From Solenopsis invicta (taxonomy: Eukaryota; Arthropoda; Insecta; Hymenoptera; Formicidae): a stretch of 64,000 bases of DNA. The DNA is taken from positions 7,333,433-7,397,432 of the forward strand of contig NC_052676.1 in NCBI RefSeq assembly GCF_016802725.1, given 5' to 3'. This document shows positions 1 to 12,194 of this stretch, piece by piece (within the stretch, counting starts at the first letter, position 1; each line of letters begins with the position of its first letter). The notes under the pieces were generated by a model. It was not told the origin of the DNA and did not search any database. It worked only from the letters and a program-made list of their open reading frames with translations. A program made the translations under genes and the position numbers.

Positions 1-390
1 TAAATCGAATATGCTGTGTCAATGGTGATATTTTCAACCGAAATGGATTCTGACCAGAAATGAGACTATTCAGAATGGATATTTATTATATTTATCCTTT
101 TTAAAGCATCTTTTAAAAATATTTGAATTTATTATGGTCCTATAATTCGCGGATGTTTTCCATTTAAAAAGAATGAATCACTGTTTATATAAGTTTGGGA
201 AATTCTGTACTAAATTTATTTTTACTTAAAAGCATACTGATTGTAAGTTTAACAATTTGTAAGTTAAGATACAGTAAATAGAGACACCTGTGTCCAATTT
301 CTGGTTTTACTGACTCTTGATGTTCTTAGAATTTTGAAATTAAGTTTATTTTGCGATTGTTCTGATTCTATTCTAGTTTTGTGATTCTAG

Positions 391-3300
391 TTCGTTTTTG
401 TGCTACCTCCTCTGCGAAATGGTAACACTACGGTTCACGAGCAATTAGCGAAGCACTTACCAATTTTGCTGCAACCTAGCAATACCGATTTTCTAGTGGT
501 GAACAAATTCATGCATCATTCAAGTTTTTTTTTCGAAATAATGATTAAAAGCATGGCACAATATCTGCTGAGTACTGGCAGGATAAAGGTAAGCTTGTCA
601 AGATTACTTTAAAATGTTGAAACTTTGCGACTATTAATGAAGCATCACAATGAAGTAAGATTATTTGTAATTAAATATTTGTTAACGCTCGTGTTAAGAT
701 CTAAGCCAATTATTTTTATGTACATGTCGTTTCGTATTAACGGCCCTGCATTTTAGACATTATGGATGGAAGGCCAAGGTCCGACCTCTCCCTTTTTTTA
801 ACGCCGATGACGCGTGAAAGTCGGGTGAGAATCTTTGATCACGTTGCGATTGACCACCAACCACTCACAGTGCTTGAACGGTAGAAAAAGTAGACACCAG
901 CCGCTGTGAATGGCGGCTGTGGTCAATAGCACAACGTGGTCAAACGAGATTCTCCTGTGGGAGTCAGTTGTATAGCGATAATCGCAGAATAAAAATATAA
1001 CGTAAAGCAAGCGTTTTTCTTCTTCATTACAAACACTGTTTGTTAATTTTTATGCAAACCGTTTTATATGTATATTTGATAAATATTGATTTATCTTTCG
1101 AAATATTGTGTATTTATTAAAAATGAGCAATCTGTTTTATGAAAATTAATGAAACAGCTAATTTATTCTTTTTCAGATGCATAGAAACGAGCGATTTTCA
1201 AAAGATTACCACGAGAAAATCAAGATGTTATTAGATGTCATTATGCCATACTTAATGACTAAATACAGAGAGATGCCGGTGGAGACACACGAACTTAACA
1301 AAAGTCTCGCACAATTTTTAAAGGTACATAATATCATAGAAATATTACGTACAATGCGTATCTTTATCACTATTTTGATTATTGCAATATACGCAGCGAT
1401 GTCTCACATTCATGGACCGTGGCTTTGTGTTTCGTCTCATCAATTCTTATCTGGACAACTTTTCACCTGGTGACCAACGCACACTGCACGATTTCAAATT
1501 CACCTTTCTACAAATTATTTGCTCTCACGAGCACTATGTATCTTTCAATTTGCCAATGATGCAGTCACGTCTTGTTTCCAGAGGTAAATATTCGATAAAT
1601 ACAAGAATTACGATGAAAATTTACTAACTTATTGTAATTTAATCGTTTCGCGTGTTCAAAAGACACTGACAATGACACTGAGAGTGAACCAGACTGCGAT
1701 GGTACGTTTATATAATTATATTCGGACACAAATATTATGTGTATGTTCACATTTATAGCAAATATCCGTTATGTATATAAATATTTTCTCTTTTGTAGCA
1801 ATATATAATGTTAATGCCAGTTTTAATTTATAATTAGTCAATTTACAAGCATCATTGTTTCAAAAATTGAGAAAGTTTTTCAGACCAAATATACACATTT
1901 CTATATATTTGTGTTTTCATGAGATTTTGCACTGAAAATCTCACTGTACTAGTCACTAAATAATCATTACTAAATGATTATTTAAGAAAAGTATTAAAAT
2001 AATAAGACTTTAAAATAATAGATTGTAATTTAATTGTAATTATATTTTAGATCTTCAGAATTTTTGTACATGTTTAATTAAAATATTTTTTGTTAGAAAA
2101 TTATTTTAAGTTGTTTTTATTTGTTCATTGACTGGTGCAATGACCTTGTACATTTTTCTACTCGTCTATATTTTATACACACTTATAACATTATTATTTC
2201 ATAGTTATATTTCACAATTAGAAATATATATTAAAAGTGAAAGAAACTGAAATGATTTTTCAACAACAGATCTGATGAATGATTATTGCCTTACGGAGGA
2301 ATTTTGTAAACATCACTTCTTGGCTGGTCTTTTGATGCAAGAAGTTAAGACTTCGCTCAATGAGATTGTGCAGATCCGCAAGGTCGCCATTAGTACTTTA
2401 CGGGATCTAATGGCGAAACATGAGTTGGATGATAGGTATCAAAATAAGGTGCGACTTTAAAATGTTCTTGATTATACAGTTTAATAAAAAATGACCTTTT
2501 TTGAACAGCGGAATGAAATCGACTATTTTCTTATATCTACAGTTTTTTGCATGCTGAATATGAATCGGATTGTTTCATCACATCACAATTTTGAGAAATT
2601 TGCAGTAAAATTTTATAGAGTTATTTTTAAGTTACTTTAACATAATTATAATTTATGTGACGTATTGGAGAAGTTTCATTGTAATCAAAATTAAGTATGT
2701 TAAAATTGGTTAGAACTGTTGTTAAAACAAAAAAAATTTTTTTACTTTTAAAAGATGTGTATTATATCATGCTTCACAGACTCAATAAATTGCATTATTA
2801 AAAAAAAATTGAAAGATATTATTTTGTTTTTCAAAATTGATCTCCAAGTATTTCATGTTTCGAATCTTAATTTTAGGGTCAATTGAGTAGAATAGCGTCG
2901 ATTTACATACCATGGCTCGGCATTGTATTGGAAAATTTGCACCGACTGCAATCAGTAGAAGAGAATGAAATCAAGACAGAGGCGAAACAGAATGGCACTA
3001 ACAGAGTGTCAACTAGCAGTTCATTTTTGACAACAAAGGATACCGTTATCAGTTCCACGACTGTGGGTACACCTAAGTCTATTCACAGGTATATGCCAAT
3101 AGACTAAGAAAATAATACAATATAGACGATTACTAATAAATTGAAAATCAACAAGAACTTTCAATATTGCACAGACTGACTCTTCACTTGGACACTCAAT
3201 CGCCTATAAGATCTTCTATGCATCTGCGAGATTCCACTTATTTTGCTGCCATTGCGGGTCAAGGATTAGTAAATGGATATTCTTGCACCAGCGTTGAGTC

Positions 3301-6300
3301 CGATACTTCAACTGTATCTGGTGCGTCCCAGTCTAACGTTTCTCAGGAGACTGCCATCATTAGAGAATTACCGGAAAATGGAATGGATGAGAGAAAGAGA
3401 CATTCGCGTACCTTGAGCGTGACGCAATCGTCGCCCAGATGTGATAAGTTGCAGCCATCAGAAGTGAAGGACATACTACTTTGCTTCCTATTCATTGTCA
3501 AATATCTGGGTGATCATCAGGTGATTGCTTGGTGGCAACAATGCAATGAAACAGAAATACTGAACTTCTTTACAGTGATTGAGTAAGTAGCTAGACTGAT
3601 GATGTAATAAATACAAGTATTTCTCTGCTTACGATGAGTACATTCCGAGATTTCGATCATAAATAATTGAATTGATTGTAAGTCGAATAGTAATATACCC
3701 TAAACACAAGATATTGAACGAATATTGTGATATTTTACAAATATACGTACGATATTGTGCCAATGTTCGTACGATATCTAGAATATCAATACGATATCTT
3801 GCTGTTAGCGTTAATTGCACTAAACTGCCGTTATTATATACAGAATATCCTACTTTAATCAGCGCATTTGAATTTGTTCGGAATCATGTGGGATAATATC
3901 TCGTTTTTACGAGGTTATATATCGATATCTATTCTGACAAACAAATTTGACTTTGGATATCAGTGTTATTATTAAATATTAGTATTAATATTAATTAAAT
4001 ATTAATATTTATGTACACTATACTTAAATATTAGTATAATATTTAATTTACATCACGGGTTAACGAGAGCTCGGGTTAATCAGAGTTAATCGGTTACATT
4101 ACAATGTACTGATGTATTTTTATTACCAGTCGTATGTTTGAAAGTTTATAAGTATATAAGTCGAGATAGTCGTACGTAGAGACCGGGATATCTGTAATGG
4201 GAAGTATTACTTGTGGAGAGACAGTTATGTTCAAATGATAATATTTTATCATTTGAATGATGTATGATTGAATGTATTGATATTGATTGTGTTTATCTAT
4301 TTCTAGATTTTATATGAATACAATTTTTTCTATTTTTAGGATGAGCTTGCATCATTTCAAATATATCGGTAAAAGACAAATAGCTGCGAATGCAGTGAAT
4401 AATGTTGGGAAACCCCGTACTGTCAAGGCAATGACTTTACCTGCTAGAATGGCGCCGCCAGATTTTACTACTGAAAGTCCTGCTACCAGCACGTTGCAAC
4501 CTCACAATACAATTACTAGAGAGAATTTAGTTGAAACTGATAGTGGCAAAGTGTATCAAGCTTTATTGGAGGCAAATATGGCAACAGAAGTTGGTTTGAT
4601 CGCGCTAGATTGTTTGGGTCTCTTCTGTGTTCATTTTAAAGTAATTATTGTCAACTTTATTAAGAATTTTTGGTGTTCTTTTAATTTTACATGTACAAAA
4701 TATATTATTAATTATTTTCTAAAAATCAGGATTAAGTTAATATTTTAAAACAGGATTTGGCAAAAAAATGCATATTTTGGCCGATTTTCAGCTAATGCTA
4801 TTTCCCTTACCAATCTGCATGCAGTTCAAATAGCAATTGGCGTTTAGATTGTGCGGGAATTAATGAGGTAAGGAGAAAGCTTTAAGCTAAAATTCGGCTA
4901 AAATGTTTATTTTTTTACTGAGCTTTGTTTTAAAAAGTTAAAGTTAATGAAATTAATTTAAAATTTAATTTTGAAAATGATTAAATTAAACTATGTCGTA
5001 ATTTTATTAAATTAGCTTATTTTATATGACAAAATAATTACAATATGGGTCATCAAATAAATTATAAATTTTTTTAGGAAAAAATTTATTAAATTAAATG
5101 CTGTGTTTTAAAAACAGTTGAAATTAAGAATCAATTTATTTAAAATTAGCTGAGTTAAATTAAAAGTTATTAACTCTGAAACTTTATTATTTAACTTTTT
5201 CTATAATTATACAACTTTGCTTAAAATTAATTGTTCGCGGCAATATATGCCATTATGATATGATTACTGCAAGAAAGATCAATTTAAGCAACGCAATTTA
5301 AGTAAAGAGAAATATAAATATGCTTAAAGTAAAAGCTCTTAAGAAAATTAAGAAATCAGTAGTAGACTTACAAAGATTGAAAAGATTTTAAACTACATAA
5401 ATTTGAATATAAATATATAAAATGCAATGATATCTTTGATCCAAATAGACTAATCTAAACTATTTAAACCTGATTAGAAGTTGCGATGACTTGTCATATT
5501 TTTTATAGGATATTCTCCTAGCGAATGAAGGCGACAATGCAGTTATGCAAAAGTTTTTCAACATTTATTTGTCGTTCCTTCAAGTTGGTCAATCTGAAAC
5601 TTTACTACGTCATGTTTTCGCTGGACTCCGAGCTTTCTTGAATAATTATTCCATTGCGCTTTTCCAAGGTAATTATTGATTTTTTAATTCAAACATTGAG
5701 TTTCACTTGTATGAATGCAAAAATTAGTCTCTACAATGATAGAGAACATATGATAAGCACATGTAAAGTTTGAACACATTTTTTCCTTTGCAGGCAACGC
5801 TGTGCTTTGTGGACGCTTGTGTTATGAGTTGTTGCGTTGTTGTAACAGCAAGTTGAGTTCCATACGGCAGGAGTCCTGCGCTTTACTATATTTGCTTATG
5901 CGAAGTAATTTTGAGTTTACTAGTCGAAAGGGGTTGACTAGAGTGCACTTGCAAGTGATAATTTCAGTCTCTCAAATGCTGGGGAATGTAATCGGTTTGA
6001 ATAATTCACGATTTCAAGAATCGCTATCGTTAATCAACAGCTATGCTTCCTCTGACAAAGTTATGAAGGGTACGGGTTTTCCAGTTGAAGTGAAAGATCT
6101 TAATAAGAGAATACGAACAGTGTTAATGGCAACTGCGCAAATGCGGGAGCACAATAACGATCCTGAGATGTTGGTTGATTTGCAACATAGTTTGGCCAAT
6201 TCTTACGCTAGCACACCTGAATTGAGGCATACCTGGTTGGAGACGATGGCTAGAAATCACGCTAGGGATGGCAATTTTTCTGAGGCTGCTTGTTGTCAAC

Positions 6301-8168
6301 TGCATATTGCAGCATTGATGGCTGAATATCTTAAATTGCGAAAAGTTCATTCGTGGGACGCAGAGGTTTTCGATAAAATTTCTGTAAACATATCGAAGGA
6401 TGAACGTAATCTTAAACTTGATGCTGGTATTCAAGATATTCACTATAATGAAAGTTTACTTCTTGAACAATTGGAAGTTTGTGCCGATACGTTAGAGAAG
6501 GCCGAGCGTTTTGAATTGCTTGGGCATTTGTATCGCTTAATAGTTCCTATGTACGAGAAAAGGAGAAATTATGAAGCTTTGGCTAACTGTTATTCGCATT
6601 TGGCGCAAGCCTGCAATAAAATTGTAGAGGTAACACGAACTGGGAAAAGATTGCTCGGGAGATTCTATAGAGTGGCATTCTTTGGCATGGCGTACTTTGA
6701 GGAGGAGAATGGTCAAGAATATATTTATAAAGAACCTAAATTGACATCATTGTCTGAAATATCGGAACGTCTATTACGTTTATATAGCGAGAAATTCGGA
6801 TCTGAGAACGTTAAGATGATAATGGATTCTGTACCGGTCGACATTAGTGAGTTAGATCCCAAGATAGCGTACATTCAGGTAACGCATGTTACACCGTATT
6901 TCGAGAAGACCGAATTGGAAGTGCGACAGACCGAGTTCGAGCAAAGTCATAACGTATGTTGCTTCATGTTTGAGACACCATTTACTAAGGAGGGCAAAGC
7001 AAGAGGTAGTCCGGAGGATCAATGGAAACGTAGGACTATTCTTACAACTCAATATGCTTTTCCGTATGTGAAGAAACGTATCGGGGTTGTCGAGAAGCGA
7101 ATAGTGGAGCTCAGTCCCATTGAAGTCGCTTTGGATGAAATGAGGCAACGCGTTCAGGAATTAGAAGACGTGGCCTTGATCGGACCGACAGATGTAAAAA
7201 AGCTACAGTTACGTCTCCAAGGTAGCATTTGTGTAACGGTAAACGCCGGTCCTTTAACGTATGCTTCCGCGTTTCTGGATCCAGCATTGTCTCCGCAATA
7301 TGCCGATGACAAAGTAGAAGAATTGAAGGATGTCTTTAGGTATATTTTGTCATTTTTTCTAATGAACGTTTTGAACAAGAATTGCTAATATATTTTAATT
7401 AATATATTTTTAAATTAAATTAAAGTTAATGGTTTATAAAATTAATTTAGTTACGTTAAAATTTGCATAAACGAATAACTAATTTAGTTAAAAGTTGCAC
7501 TAATTGTAAGATTAAGTTAAATTAAAAATCATAGTTTTGAAAAATGTTATTTATATTAACTTAGAATGTAATTTGTAAAAATTAAATTGTGAAACAAAAC
7601 TAAATAACAAAATAATTATAACGTGAATCTTTAACTAAATGTAATATTTTATGTGTATATTAGATTTATATAAAATAACAAATTATTTTTTATATGAAAA
7701 TAAATTTTTTTTTATAATTTTTTTTATATAAGTAAATTTTAAACTTAGGAAAGAAGTTAATGAGTTAAAGTTTAAAGTTAATTTGTTAAAATTAAAAATT
7801 AATTTATGAAGTTAACTAATGTAAATTAAGTTAAAAGTTATGAATTTTTTACAAGTTACTATCCAATCCTGGTTTGTTTCGTTTCTCTTAAGTGCGATAT
7901 TGCAGTTTCTAAAGAATCTTTTTACGATTTCAGGGAATTTGTCAAGATATGTTATACAGCATTACAAATTAATAGCAAACTGATCACGCCGGACCAGCAT
8001 GAATATCAGGAAGTGTTGCGTGAAAACTACCAAAAATTGTGCCAGAGTTTGTCATCCTTGTTCGGGGAGCCGATATGGCCGGACGAACAAGTGGGAAGCT
8101 TCAAACGCAATAGTGCTGCTCTGTTCAGCGCTATCAGTGGTGCTAACAATCACACCAGTACAGCCTAA
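391..8168 (+). CDS. DOCK-D (zizimin / DOCK9-10-11-like) Rho-family GEF, 3' part of gene
   Basis: C-terminal portion of a DOCK-D guanine nucleotide exchange factor, a family that activates Cdc42/Rac at membranes. Coding exons with GT-AG borders and matching phases: 391-588, 1177-1323, 1397-1583, 1663-1701, 2270-2448, 2877-3088, 3175-3582, 4340-4640, 5509-5668, 5794-7339, 7934-8168 (TAA), together 3612 nt. Family-specific stretches include TVHEQL, IKSMAQYL, LTFMDRGFVF, CSHEHY, LTEEFC, LEANMATEV, CCNSKLSSIRQE, KRIRTVLMATAQM, NDPEMLVDLQ and KFGSENVKMI. The DHR2 exchange domain occupies the last exons; the loop VNAGP near 7239 contains the valine that in human DOCK9 acts as nucleotide sensor (family knowledge). 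The region between 2877 and 3582 is Ser/Thr-rich linker. The 5' exons lie before the window; 1-390 shows no exon. Drosophila Ziz would be the likely ortholog. The family call is firm; the symbol is withheld because the N-terminus is not visible. Confidence 0.95.
828..953. repeat. Imperfect palindromic element in DOCK intron (MITE-like)
   Basis: The arm at 828-857 and the arm at 919-953 are imperfect reverse complements, with common blocks such as GATTGACCAC/GTGGTCAATAGC and GTTTGACCACGTT-type sequence. Between them is a second small stem, CAGCCGC (898-904) with GCGGCTG (913-919). The stretch is more GC-rich than the surrounding intron. It looks like a small non-autonomous element; no target duplication was identified. 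Confidence 0.4.
1663..1701 (+). other. 39-nt in-frame microexon of the DOCK gene (possible cassette)
   Basis: The preceding exon ends in phase 1 at 1583 and the next begins at 2270 completing the same codon, so the protein reads in frame with or without this piece. The microexon follows an AG at 1661-1662, is followed by GTACGT at 1702, and encodes an acidic 13-residue insert (DTDNDTESEPDCD). Skipping it gives the shorter join seen in vertebrate DOCK9 at this point. Inclusion is inferred from splice sites and open frame only. Confidence 0.6.
4766..4913. repeat. Small inverted-repeat element in DOCK intron
   Basis: TTTTGGCCGATTTTCAGCT near 4773 is mirrored by AGCTAAAATTCGGCTAAAA near 4886, giving inverted ends of about 20-25 bp around a 100-bp interior. 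This is consistent with a MITE in the 4641-5508 intron. The rest of that intron is plain AT-rich sequence. Confidence 0.4.
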
Positions 8169-9488
8169 GTCAATAATCTTAGAAACGTTCATCCAACAGA
8201 CCTCAGATCATTTGTAGCATAATATGTTTCTTCCAAGGTAAGGTTCTTCCAAGCACAAGTTTGTGAAATATTTACGTGTGTCTCGTAAGTATTAACGCCT
8301 TGTATTTTTATTTTCCCTTATTGACGTGTCATTTACAAATCTATGATAAGGTGTCTGTATCAATTTTTGTAACTTTTGCACTGGCCTAATGGAAGACTTT
8401 CTAATCACTGCCAGATATTTTAGACGAGAAGTTTACGAATGTCCCGATTGTAGGGAGTACGAAAGAATAAATTGTAGCTGATCTGTAATTATTTAAAATT
8501 TTTGACAAAGCCAATGAGAACTGCTTTTACTTATTAAGCTTGCAATATTGTAGTTTGATAAGTTGCAATTCAACTAGTAGAATAAGTTGGTTCATATACC
8601 AGGGCATTTATATAATATATCTATGGCGAGTAAAAATGTACTGGTACACTTCAGTTCTTTCACTATAGCTAATGTTAATCCATAAGGCATTTGTATTCAT
8701 GATGTCCATATATAATCAACTTCATTAGGAGTTCTGTCCTTTTATCAATTAGAAAAAGGAAACTATAATCTAGTTAACCAGTAAAAATAACAAAAGGAAA
8801 TTATCCACTTGTATTATTGAAGAATTGAGACAAAGAAATTAATATTTTATTGTGTTTTGATTAAATTTTTCATGTCACATTGTTCTGTAATTTAATATTG
8901 TTTAACAAACATAGGCAGACTTCAAATGTTGTTTATGCTTTTATTCTCTGATACATTAAGTTTACGCTTCATCTGTAAGCACTGAATATATGGATAAACT
9001 TTTTTATCCAATGTGCATTGTAATATGTATAGATGTTTTTGGAAATATGTATTTAGATACTTTAAGTAAAAATTGATACTTGTACATATCACTTGTTTAA
9101 TTTCTTGCGTGCGTATAAGTGCTGTGTAGTCGGCTGTTTTAGAAATATTGAAGGGAAAGTATTAGTCTTTTAACGCTATAATAGATCATCGAATATTTTA
9201 TCCAGCAATTATGTGAACTTACGTATGCGCTTGCACACTATTAGTAGTACAAAGATGAATTCGTACAGATTGAGTAATTTCTATGCCAATTATTGGAATT
9301 TATAGAGAATTAAATGAAAGTTTGTTTATGTATTTTAGAGAGAAAAGGAGAAGCTGTAGCTATTAAATGGCTACGGTTTATTGATGGGAAACAAGTCCGA
9401 CCACTTTGATACCTTGCGAATACGCACAAAAGTGATGTTACATATTGATAATTATTTGTGAGTGTGACATAAAATTTTATAAATCGAG

Positions 9489-9490
<2 letters not shown>

Positions 9491-9528
<38 letters not shown>
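9491..9528. repeat. (GA)n microsatellite
   Basis: Uninterrupted GA dinucleotide run of about 19 units. Confidence 0.9.
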
Positions 9529-9530
<2 letters not shown>

Positions 9531-9910
9531 CGAAAAAGTATGTAAATTTATTTACAAGTGATTCATTTGTAATTGATTTGTTTGCATCGATTTTGCATCT
9601 TTAAGTAAATTTGATGCAAATTGATGCAAAATTGTAAATTAGTGATAGCTTTAAGAATAAATGTTATAACATTCGTATACAGTGAGACATAGTAAATTTT
9701 TGAATACATTTCGAAAGTAATGATTATAATATTCTTTTCTCATAATTATACATGTACTATTATAAAAATCCTAAAATGAAGCTTGTTTAATTGCAATATC
9801 TAAAATGTTGTATTTTTAATATTTTGCTAGAAATTTTTCAGATATTTCGCACGAAATTTGAACCGAAACTTTACGTAGAATTTTATAAAAATCTGTTTTT
9901 TAAATGTGTG

Positions 9911-9955
<45 letters not shown>

Positions 9956-9962
9956 TATATAA
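9911..9962. repeat. (TA)n microsatellite
   Basis: TA dinucleotide tract broken by one AA step near 9949; AT-only sequence continues after it. Confidence 0.85.
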
Positions 9963-11496
9963 TAAAATTAAGAAAATATAAGTATATGTATAGGGTGTCT
10001 TATAATTATTAAAATGCTTTAACGTATTTATTTCTATCATGTTCAGTCCTTTAAAAAATAAACATTATGTATTAATAAATATTAAAATACACTTACGATC
10101 ACAAGTAAAAATTAAAAGCATTAGAACATGCATTACAATTTATTCAGGATTGATGATGTTTAAAAATGTTGCTATAGTTTCTGTTAAATTTATTTACAGT
10201 TGTGAAGTGAAAAAAAAAAATATAATTTTATTAGTGATCTCATGAATAGAAATATTCTAAAAAAATCTAGTTTATATATTATTTACTGCTGTACGAGTCA
10301 ATTTGTTTACCACATAGGGAAAGCTATTAATATAAAAATAAAATGTGTTTTTATTGACACATTAGTGATTTTTTTATTAACATTAAATTCAAAGTAACCT
10401 CTTTTCATAAGTTATACTCAGGCGTAACTACCGAGGGAACAGAGAGTGCTGCAGTCCAAGAGTCGTTGGGGTCCTTAAAACTCAATTTTATTTTTAATTA
10501 CATTTTTCACTACCATTTACCTTGATATTCTATAAGTTGTTTCGTTCAGAGAAAAAAATTTTTCTTTCTCTAAACTTAAGACTATTTATTAACGTTTTTG
10601 TAATTCATTTTTTGATTGTTTCTTTTTTTAAACAGAAAATTAAATGTTGCTTATTTGCGGTAGTTCGTGGCAGAATGCGTTACTTTTCTCCCTTTTGACA
10701 TTACGTGTTTTGTAATTTTATTTATTCCTGCGTTAACAACGTACGCAGTAATTGTATAAGAAAGGATCCGATTTCAGTGAATATTATTGTTCCTTTTCTC
10801 CTTAAATAAAATTTGACTATTAGAACAATAATAGAACGAAAGATTTGATCCTATCTTCCTCTGTCTAGATCTCGGCAGACAAAAGATCAAAAATATTTTG
10901 CATTTTTGTTTAGCACTTTATATGTTCATTGCAACATGATCCACATACATGTATAGCACATATGTACGTCATTTTATTGATGTACATATACTATTTTGTC
11001 GTCATTTTCGACATTTTTGTGTTAGAATTTTTGTTTTAAAATATAAAAAATTTATCATTAAAACATTGATCGCCTGCAATTTAGGGACAATGAAACCACA
11101 CAAGAGATAGCAGCACAACATCCAGTTAATGACTGATAAGTTTATCTTTAATTAGCTGTTATCAGTCTATTCTTTTATTATTGTTTAATAAAGATTGGTT
11201 TTATAAATATAAATGTGATATAAAATAAATCATTTCTATACATTATAATATATAGAAATGATTCATAAGAAAAACTTCATTATAGACAATTCACAAATTT
11301 AAATGTTATTTTTGCATATCAAATATCGAGGGTTTTCTTATGAAAAGGTAATGGGATAATAATATACTCTTTGATGACAGAAAAATATATGTATTTTTAA
11401 GATATTTTTATAATTAATAGTAAAACATAATACACTTAACAAGAAATAAAAACATGAAAAGTTAATAAGAAGAAAAATTATAAATGTTAAAAAGAT

Positions 11497-11857
11497 TAAA
11501 ATAAAGAATAGTGAGCTCAAGAGCCACGCAGGATGTCGGGTGCAAATTTTGTATCTATTCTCACCGAGATGTAACATCCCATCTCAAGGCTGTGACACGA
11601 GTTTTGGTACTTAGAGCAACCAATCGATGTTGTTTCACAAAACTCTTGTCTCGGCACACGCTCTGTGAGGTTGTTCACAATATCATTATGCTAAGACGCT
11701 ATAATAAGATGTAATCTCTATCTTTTTGACTTGTATTATCACTGAAGAAGACCGTTATTAAAGGTCGAAACGTTTGCCTGCTTGACATTGAAGTCTTTCG
11801 TTATTTATTTGCACCCGACATCCTGCGTGGCTCTTGAGCTCACTATTCTTTATTTTA
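11497..11857. mobile_element. Foldback element with 51-bp terminal inverted repeats and a hammerhead-like core
   Basis: The 51 bases at 11497-11547 are repeated as their reverse complement at 11807-11857; both contain GAGCCACGCAGGATGT or its complement and read alike by eye. Inside the right end is CTGAAGA, a GACC/GGTC stem and GAAAC (11742-11771). A related but diverged element sits in intron 3 of P450 copy 3 (48409-48884) with the same GAGCCACGCA core. No transposase frame is present, so it is non-autonomous. The family was not identified. Confidence 0.75.
11742..11771 (+). ncRNA. Hammerhead-like core in the 11.5-kb foldback element
   Basis: CTGAAGA, GACC/GGTC stem with loop GTTATTAAA, then GAAAC: all conserved core positions are met. 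Stem I and III partners are not obvious in the nearby sequence. Confidence 0.35.
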
Positions 11858-11944
11858 TTTTAATTATAAGAGCCTTAACCCTTGTTTTATTGTTTTGTTA
11901 AAAAGATTAGTTTTATTATTAATTTTTCACAAATACCCGCCCAG

Positions 11945-12180
11945 GAAAAATATGATACTTAATATGATAAATATGGGGGAAAAAATTTTTTATATAAAAA
12001 ATTGTATATGAAATATGTTCATGTAGATTTACATATATAAATACATATAATTATATATGAATGGAAATATTTATAATTGTATGTATTTACATATATATGG
12101 TCATATTTGATATATAATTGTATGTAAAGAATTTTTTTCCGTATGATCAAGTTAAGAGAAATATTGTTAGTTCCTACGTA
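11945..12180. repeat. AT-rich palindromic module downstream of P450 exon 6
   Basis: Runs of ATATATAAATACATATAATTATATAT-like sequence with inverted ends (GGGGGAAAAAATTTTTT near 11974 against AAGAATTTTTTTCCG near 12127). The same module lies downstream of the orphan exon 6 (about 23850-24115) and of copy 3 (about 46515-46720), so it predates those duplications. It is absent at the ends of copies 2 and 4. Confidence 0.5.
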
Positions 12181-12194
12181 AAAAGAAGATTATT

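Larger units (their letters stand above)
8169..11496. other. DOCK 3' UTR and gene-free spacer
   Basis: Downstream of the DOCK stop. An AATAAA at 8466-8471 is the first good polyadenylation signal on the + strand, about 300 nt past the stop; another lies near 9657. The spacer contains a (GA)n tract at about 9491-9528 and a (TA)n tract at about 9911-9962. Open frames here (10039-10245) are short and AT-driven, and I recognise no gene. Confidence 0.6.
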
